In this document: positions 59,515-64,000 of the stretch, piece by piece | Numbering within the stretch: position 1 is the first letter of the stretch | How the letters are laid out: each line of letters starts with the position of its first letter | Origin: Nostoc sp. KVJ20 | GTDB lineage: Bacteria > Cyanobacteriota > Cyanobacteriia > Cyanobacteriales > Nostocaceae | Reading direction: 5' to 3' | DNA length: 64,000 bases | Assembly (NCBI RefSeq): GCF_001712795.1 | Contig: NZ_KV757675.1 | Span: 1-64,000 of the forward strand | The notes under the pieces: model-generated | Seen by the model: the letters and a program-made list of their open reading frames with translations, nothing else | What the model was told of the DNA's origin: nothing | The model's database searches: none | Program-made: the position numbers and the translations under genes

Positions 59515-60156
59515 ATGATTCAAACAATCCCAGCTAGAGATATAAGTCTTTACGAATTAGAAGAAAAATTTGGTTTGCAACTTGCCACAGACATTAATTT
59601 CTTTGCAGAGTGGACAGAAAATTTACCGACTCTGACTGATGCAGAGAAGCAAGCGATAGCACGAATCAAAAGCAACTATTTAAACTTGAATAAGCACCGT
59701 CTGATGTCAGAAGAGGCGGTAAAAATGGTAGTGCTATCTCCTTTACTAGATTTAGCTGGGTTTTATCAACCTCCGTTTGAGATTGAAACCGAGACTTCTA
59801 TAGAGATTTCTGCTGAAGACGAGAGTTTTATCGTTAAAGGAAATATTGATGTTCTTGTCATCCAAAAATGTTTTTGGGTACTTGTCATCGAATCTAAAAG
59901 CAGTAAATTTGATGTGATGACAGCCTTACCTCAAGCACTTGCCTATATGCTTGATCGTCCAAATTCTACACAACCGACTTTTGCTTTACTAATCAACGGT
60001 AGAGAATTTGTGTTTGTCAAATTGATTCAACAAGAACATCCTTGGTATGCACGATCTTATGCACTATCAATTGAACGTGATTCAGAACTACACCAAGTAC
60101 TCAGTATCTTGAAACGCCTTGGAGAATTAATTGTGCTTTTCCCCCCTGAGAACTAG
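59515..60156 (+). CDS. PD-(D/E)xK restriction endonuclease-like protein
   Basis: A 213-residue protein with the N-terminal nuclease domain pattern of type I restriction R subunits: helical start, then GNIDVLVIQKCFWVLVIESKSSKF, where Asp and ESK form the PD-(D/E)xK core, and ALPQALAYML. There is no helicase part, so it is a stand-alone nuclease-fold protein. Such orphans are common in cyanobacteria and their role (DNA restriction or repair) is unproven. It is 3 bp after the ROK kinase gene, probably co-transcribed by position only. Confidence 0.72.
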   Translation: MIQTIPARDISLYELEEKFGLQLATDINFFAEWTENLPTLTDAEKQAIARIKSNYLNLNKHRLMSEEAVKMVVLSPLLDLAGFYQPPFEIETETSIEISAEDESFIVKGNIDVLVIQKCFWVLVIESKSSKFDVMTALPQALAYMLDRPNSTQPTFALLINGREFVFVKLIQQEHPWYARSYALSIERDSELHQVLSILKRLGELIVLFPPEN

Positions 60157-60177
60157 GGATTGACGCTTATCGCCTAA

Positions 60178-60741
60178 CTATACTTGCAACTCAAATCCAG
60201 GTAATATATCTTCTCCAGAAAGAATCGCCGGCATTTGAATAACTTCTACAGCTTTTTCGAGTCGGTAAATTTCCACTTGCTGATCTTGAGGATTAATTAG
60301 CCAACCTAAACGCAAACCGTTTTCTATGTATTCCTGCATTTTCGCTTGGATAGGTGCAAGCCGGTCTGTCTCGGAACGCAGTTCAATTGCAAAATCAGGT
60401 ACAAGTGGCGGAAATTTTTTTCGTTGTTCTAGTGTTAAAGCTTCCCACCGTTCCAACTTTACCCAAGATGCATCAGGGGAACGTTTTGCACCATTTGGAA
60501 GTATAAAGATAGTTGAAGAACTAAAAACTTTCCCTAACTTAGCTTGACGATTCCAGATTTCTAAATCGGTAATTAGTCCAGCTTCTTGATTTCCACTTTC
60601 TCCTCCTACTGGTGGCACAATTATTAATTCTCCGGCTGCATTCATTTCCAGCCTTAAATCGCCATTAGCAATACATAATTGATAAAATTGCTCATCGGTT
60701 AAATGAGCAATCGGTTCTAGATTAAGCACAACAGTATTCAT
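60178..60741 (-). CDS. Uma2 family endonuclease-like protein (DUF820)
   Basis: A 187-residue Uma2/DUF820 protein with a PD-(D/E)xK-type fold: MTDEQFYQLCIANGDLRLEM-like N terminus, GAKRSPDASWV with the core Asp, and VPDFAIELRSETDRL with ExK-like residues. YIENGLRLGWLINPQDQQVEIYR is the family tail. Cyanobacteria carry dozens of copies with no proven function. It stands alone on the minus strand, convergent with the nuclease-like gene. Confidence 0.88.
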   Translation of the reverse strand: MNTVVLNLEPIAHLTDEQFYQLCIANGDLRLEMNAAGELIIVPPVGGESGNQEAGLITDLEIWNRQAKLGKVFSSSTIFILPNGAKRSPDASWVKLERWEALTLEQRKKFPPLVPDFAIELRSETDRLAPIQAKMQEYIENGLRLGWLINPQDQQVEIYRLEKAVEVIQMPAILSGEDILPGFELQV

Positions 60742-60961
60742 CTAAAACCTCCAGGAGACTCCCACTATATCGGTACTCCGATTAGTGGCGGGAGGAATGG
60801 AGGGGGAATTACGAAACGTTCCTTGAATGCCTTTGAGCGAATGCGAAAACGATGAGAGGAACAGTTGAGTAATTCCCAATTTCTTGGATTTAATATGCAT
60901 ACGAGTAACCATCTTTTGCGTGAATGCGTTTACAAAACTTGTGCGATATTCCTTGAACTAA

Positions 60962-61387
60962 TCAATTTTTAGTAGAAACATTGAAACTCCCTGATGAACG
61001 AATAGCCACTTTTCCAACATAATTACCAATCTTTTTACCAGTAGTAACAAAAGATTTAACAATGTCACCAGTTTGAAAGCCAAAATGTATTTTTTCTCTA
61101 GGTACGTGCCGACTTGGGAAACCGAACTTATCGGTTCTACACGACTGCCTAGAACCATGCCCATTAGCTGCAATTAACAATGGTTTAACGCCTTTAATAA
61201 TCAATTTAGGAGTTGATTTACCAACACAAGCCGCATCTAACCAGTGGGTTTTAACTAAATTGTGTTGACTACGATTGAATTTGGTTAATCCTCCTGAACC
61301 TGTTTCTACTGGTAATCCAGTCGCTTTTAAAACTTCTAGCAATGCAAAACGAGTTGTGTTGACTGCGGCTGCATCAGCTAATGGTCT
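60962..61387 (-). pseudogene. IscB C-terminal remnant (RuvC-III and C-terminal domain)
   Basis: This frame encodes the end of an IscB (RRXRR/HNH) protein: LADAAAVNTTRFALLEVLKA, LPVETGSGGLTKFNRSQHN and KTHWLDAACVGKSTPKL, where HWLDA is the RuvC-III motif. It continues through CRTDKFGFPSRHVPR and FGFQTGDIVKSFVTTGKKIG to the basic C terminus. RuvC-I and -II, the bridge helix and HNH domain are absent and no start codon precedes residue one, so it cannot cleave DNA. It is a relic of an IS200/605-like OMEGA element. A short ORF from 61342 starts within it but is not a gene. Confidence 0.7.
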
Positions 61388-61393
61388 TTAGAG

Positions 61394-61543
61394 CTACAAA
61401 CTGGCTGCGTATTTGTAGGTAAGATGACCTAAAAATCGTAGTGATTTAACACTTAGTCGGGTAAACTCTGGGCGATTAATTGCCCCCACTGAAACGGTAC
61501 TTCGTTCAGTGGTGGGTAGTTTACTGAATCTTCCCTCGTGCCT
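61394..61543 (-). other. Open frame with hairpin beside the IscB relic
   Basis: Immediately upstream of the IscB relic a ~49-codon open frame without start codon reads KLPTTERSTVSVGAINRPEF then SLRFLGHLTYKYAASL. The DNA also contains a hairpin, CCACTGAA/TTCAGTGG (61486-61512). An omega-RNA gene is expected upstream of an intact iscB, so this could be the omega-RNA relic; it could equally be the remnant of a small protein gene. Confidence 0.3.
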
Positions 61544-61603
61544 TTATTGCTAAAATCGTTATCTTTAGTTAAAAGTTTAGCAAGAGTAAGTTCCTCGTTC
61601 ACA

Positions 61604-62026
61604 CTAAGACAAAGAATATCCTGTTGCTTTCTTAACGTATTTCACAACTTTTTCATAAGATTCAGGATTACTTACAGGGTTTATGATGATGGGAATAGTT
61701 CCATCTGGCAACCAAAAAGTTATTCTGCCGTTCGGTTCATGACAAAAAGAACTGATGCAGTTGAGATTAATTACATATTCGTTTTTTTCGTAAATAATTT
61801 TCACCCAGTGGGCATGATCTAATTCTAATCCTGTCACACATTCTAAATAATCAAGGATCTTTTGATAATCTTCTAAGTTAGTTTGCGGGTGAATCACTAT
61901 AGGAATGGCACTATCGGGTAGCCAAAAAGTAACTCTGCCATTCAGTTCATAACAAAAAGCATGGACACGTTCAAAATTCACTACATATTCTCTCCTCTCG
62001 TAAAGGATTTTCACCCAGTACGCCAC
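61604..62026 (-). CDS. Hypothetical protein with two tandem ~65-aa domains
   Basis: A 140-residue protein made of two copies of one domain. Copy 1 has YWVKILYERREYVVNFERVH and LNGRVTFWLPDSAIPIVI; copy 2 has HWVKIIYEKNEYVINLNCIS and PNGRITFWLPDGTIPIII. About two thirds of positions agree. Each half is beta-rich with a conserved FC(Y/H)E and FWLPD, and ends in a helix (KILDYLECVTG, KVVKYVKKATG). I do not recognise the family. It lies 100 bp beyond pyrG on the same strand; operon status is unclear. The duplicated structure suggests a pseudo-dimer. Confidence 0.65.
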   Translation of the reverse strand: MAYWVKILYERREYVVNFERVHAFCYELNGRVTFWLPDSAIPIVIHPQTNLEDYQKILDYLECVTGLELDHAHWVKIIYEKNEYVINLNCISSFCHEPNGRITFWLPDGTIPIIINPVSNPESYEKVVKYVKKATGYSLS

Positions 62027-62112
62027 AACATCTCCTCAAGTCCGAAATTTACGAATGATGCACCCTGGATGTCCAAATCTATTGAAACTTTAAGTTAATG
62101 TTGCTATGCACC

Positions 62113-62143
62113 AATTCAAAATCTAAAAAATTAATTTTGAATT
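62113..62143 (-). terminator. Weak AT-rich hairpin after pyrG
   Basis: AATTCAAAAT (62113-62122) pairs perfectly with ATTTTGAATT (62134-62143). The AT-rich stem with no T run is a poor terminator but is the only structure between pyrG and the next gene. Confidence 0.3.
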
Positions 62144-62158
62144 TTGAATTACGAATTT

Positions 62159-63796
62159 TTATGACACCTCCAATGGTGTTGGCGTGCTAGATGTCGAAAG
62201 AGAAAGAGCAATCGCTGTTTGAATAAACCCTTTAAATAAGGGATGAGGGCTACTGGGGCGTGATTGAAATTCTGGATGAAATTGGCAAGCAAGAAAGAAT
62301 GGGTGCTTGGTTAATTCCACAATTTCAACTAAGCGTCCATCGGGAGAAGTACCACTGATCACATAGCCAGACTTTAACAACAAATCGCGGTAAGCATTGT
62401 TGAACTCATAGCGATGTCGATGTCGTTCATAAATCACATCTTCTTGATAGAGCTTAAAAGCTAGAGTATCAGGGAGAACACGACAAGGATATAGTCCCAA
62501 CCGCATTGTACCCCCTAAATCAACTACTTCCTGCTGTTCTGGCAATAAATTAATCACCGGATTAGTTGTATAGGGGTCAAATTCAGCACTGTTAGCACCT
62601 GTTAATCCCCCTACATTTCTGGCCCACTCAATTACAGAACATTGCATTCCCAGGCATAAACCTAAAAAGGGAATTTGGCGATCGCGAGCGTATCTAATGG
62701 CGGCAATTTTACCATCCACTCCCCGAACCCCGAAACCTCCTGGCACAACTATGCCATCGACACCCGCAAGATAATTTTCGGCTGGTTCAGATTCCAAATC
62801 TTCTGAGTTCACCCAACGTAGGCGCAGTTTGCCATAAGTGGAAATTGCCGCATGGTTCAACGCTTCCACTACAGATAGATAAGCATCACTTAATTGCACA
62901 TATTTGCCAACAATGGCAATTTCTACCTCATGCTTGGGACTATGTAACCGTTGTACCAGGGTTTGCCACTGCGTCAAATCTGGTTTACGTTGTTCCATGT
63001 GCAGCAAGTTTAGTACTTGTTCTGCCATTCCTTCCCGTTCCAGATTCAGCGGTACTTCATAGATACTTTTGGCATCTTGGGAAGTGATGACACATTCTTC
63101 GGGTACATCGCAAAATCCCGACAATTTTTGTTTTAATCCCTTGGGTAAGGGGCGATCGCTCCGACAAACTAAAATATCTGGTTGAATACCAATCGATCTC
63201 AGTTCTTTAACTGAATGCTGTGTCGGCTTAGTTTTCATCTCACCCGCAGAGGCAATCCACGGCACCAGTGTTACGTGCATGTACAGCACATTCTGCCGTC
63301 CCACCTCTTTGCGGAACTGGCGAATTGCTTCCAAAAACGGTAGTGATTCAATATCTCCTACCGTACCGCCGATTTCTGTAATGACTACAGAGGGATTTGT
63401 ACTTTTAGCAACTCGGAGAATCCGATCTTTAATTTCATTGGTAATATGAGGAATTACCTGTACAGTACCGCCATTGTAGTCTCCGCGACGCTCTTTATTG
63501 ATCACCGCCTGGTAAATCGAACCAGTAGTAACGCAATTCAAACGCGACATCGAAGTATCGGTAAAGCGTTCGTAATGCCCCAAGTCCAAATCTGTCTCCG
63601 CACCATCTTGGGTAACGAATACTTCCCCATGCTGAAAGGGACTCATCGTACCAGGATCGATATTAATATAAGGGTCAAGTTTTAGAATCGACACCGAATA
63701 TTCGCGCGACTTGAGCAAACGCCCTAAACTTGCTGCTACAATGCCCTTACCAATACTGGAAACTACGCCTCCAGTAACAAAGATAAACTTAGTCAT
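62159..63796 (-). CDS. pyrG: CTP synthase
   Basis: A 545-residue CTP synthase, which makes CTP from UTP, ATP and glutamine. The N-terminal synthetase half has FVTGGVVSSIGKGIVAASLG, DPYINIDPGTMSPFQHGEVF and HVTLVPWIASAGEMKTKPTQ. The C-terminal glutaminase has GLCLGMQCSVIEWARN with the nucleophile Cys and CQFHPEFQSRP with the His/Glu pair. The ATG at 63796 gives the usual MTKFIFVTGG start; seven extra codons upstream are rejected. CTP made here feeds the dcd pathway as well as RNA. The call is secure. Confidence 0.96.
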   Translation of the reverse strand: MTKFIFVTGGVVSSIGKGIVAASLGRLLKSREYSVSILKLDPYINIDPGTMSPFQHGEVFVTQDGAETDLDLGHYERFTDTSMSRLNCVTTGSIYQAVINKERRGDYNGGTVQVIPHITNEIKDRILRVAKSTNPSVVITEIGGTVGDIESLPFLEAIRQFRKEVGRQNVLYMHVTLVPWIASAGEMKTKPTQHSVKELRSIGIQPDILVCRSDRPLPKGLKQKLSGFCDVPEECVITSQDAKSIYEVPLNLEREGMAEQVLNLLHMEQRKPDLTQWQTLVQRLHSPKHEVEIAIVGKYVQLSDAYLSVVEALNHAAISTYGKLRLRWVNSEDLESEPAENYLAGVDGIVVPGGFGVRGVDGKIAAIRYARDRQIPFLGLCLGMQCSVIEWARNVGGLTGANSAEFDPYTTNPVINLLPEQQEVVDLGGTMRLGLYPCRVLPDTLAFKLYQEDVIYERHRHRYEFNNAYRDLLLKSGYVISGTSPDGRLVEIVELTKHPFFLACQFHPEFQSRPSSPHPLFKGFIQTAIALSLSTSSTPTPLEVS

Positions 63797-63881
63797 AGTA
63801 GTTTGAATTTCTAACAACTTCTAAAAATACATCCCGTCATTGTGCCACAGTTATTGTGGTGTACTATTCTGTGATTTTGCT

Positions 63882-64000
63882 GTGAAAAACCTTCTAGGAT
63901 TAGTAATATTGGGCTGTATTCTCACCTCCTCAATTGCATCGGCAGAGCCATCGCTCAGAGTCGTTTTTCCCCAGACAAACTACCAGACGAGTGCCCAAAA
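63882..64000 (+). CDS. Secreted protein, 5' end only (possible cell-wall amidase)
   Basis: Thirty-nine complete codons are visible before the window ends. A GTG start gives a signal peptide (NLLGLVILGCILTSSIASA, cleavage after ASA is likely) and then EPSLRVVFPQTNYQTSAQ. This beginning resembles cyanobacterial N-acetylmuramoyl-L-alanine amidases whose mature part starts with VVYPP-like segments, but too little is present to be sure. It is divergent from pyrG, 85 bp apart. Confidence 0.6.
   Translation, partial: MKNLLGLVILGCILTSSIASAEPSLRVVFPQTNYQTSAQ

Noticed and set aside
1..64000. tRNA and rRNA genes
   Set aside because: No T-loop/acceptor combinations or rRNA segments were recognised by eye; a tRNAscan run would be decisive.

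Overview
This window is chromosomal DNA from a filamentous, heterocyst-type cyanobacterium of the Nostoc/Anabaena group. The evidence is the very frequent HIP1 octamer (GCGATCGC), heptanucleotide tandem repeats between genes, photosynthesis genes (acsF, a high-light-inducible protein with an HLR1 box, cruF/cruG for myxol glycosides, NTRC), XisH/XisI proteins and many WD40, FHA, SPINDLY and FkbM proteins. No rRNA, tRNA or CRISPR array was seen. The species cannot be fixed from sequence alone.

Layout. 0-8 kb: a KamA-type radical SAM enzyme, a giant NB-ARC/14-WD40 STAND protein divergent from an unknown 126-residue protein, a small membrane protein behind a strong hairpin, and a flavin monooxygenase. 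8.2-10.4 kb is a gene graveyard (decayed ORF, tyrosine-recombinase fragment, IS1-type fragment) with one 34-codon membrane ORF. 10.5-22.9 kb is mostly core metabolism: MlaE permease, cruF-cruG, RNase HI, GST, DUF938 methyltransferase, M50 peptidase, FHA protein, pgl, rph and an adenylate-kinase-like gene. 23.2-28 kb concerns nucleotides: a CobO-like protein, dcd, a membrane-anchored dUTPase-like protein and thyX. Inside it lies a 2-kb accessory block (xisI, xisH, toxin-antitoxin relic, Rpn/DUF4351 nuclease) bounded by two copies of the thyX 3' end.

28-42.7 kb: hli, a thioredoxin-fold protein, several cyanobacterial unknowns, a three-gene operon pairing an ATP-grasp ligase with what looks like a shortened, inactive paralogue, acsF, a TM2 protein, DUF2996, an amino-acid-binding lipoprotein, and a zinc-ribbon PP2C phosphatase followed by an FHA/zinc-ribbon Ser/Thr kinase. 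43.6-54.6 kb is a glycan island: FkbM methyltransferases, a double GT4 protein and two SPINDLY-type O-GlcNAc transferases next to a type IV pilin gene, interrupted by a REP-associated transposase and its REP repeats. 55-64 kb: NTRC, a frameshifted PIN toxin with intact antitoxin, a peptide ABC permease, a ROK kinase, nuclease-like orphans, an IscB relic, a duplicated-domain protein, pyrG and the 5' end of a secreted protein gene.

Mobile DNA is almost entirely non-autonomous: three MITE-like elements (one with a 10-bp target duplication), REP palindromes, short dispersed repeats and decayed fragments of IS1, TnpB, IscB and an integrase. The least explained items are the ATP-grasp/pseudo-ATP-grasp operon, the xisHI block between duplicated thyX ends, and the glycosyltransferase/pilin island.
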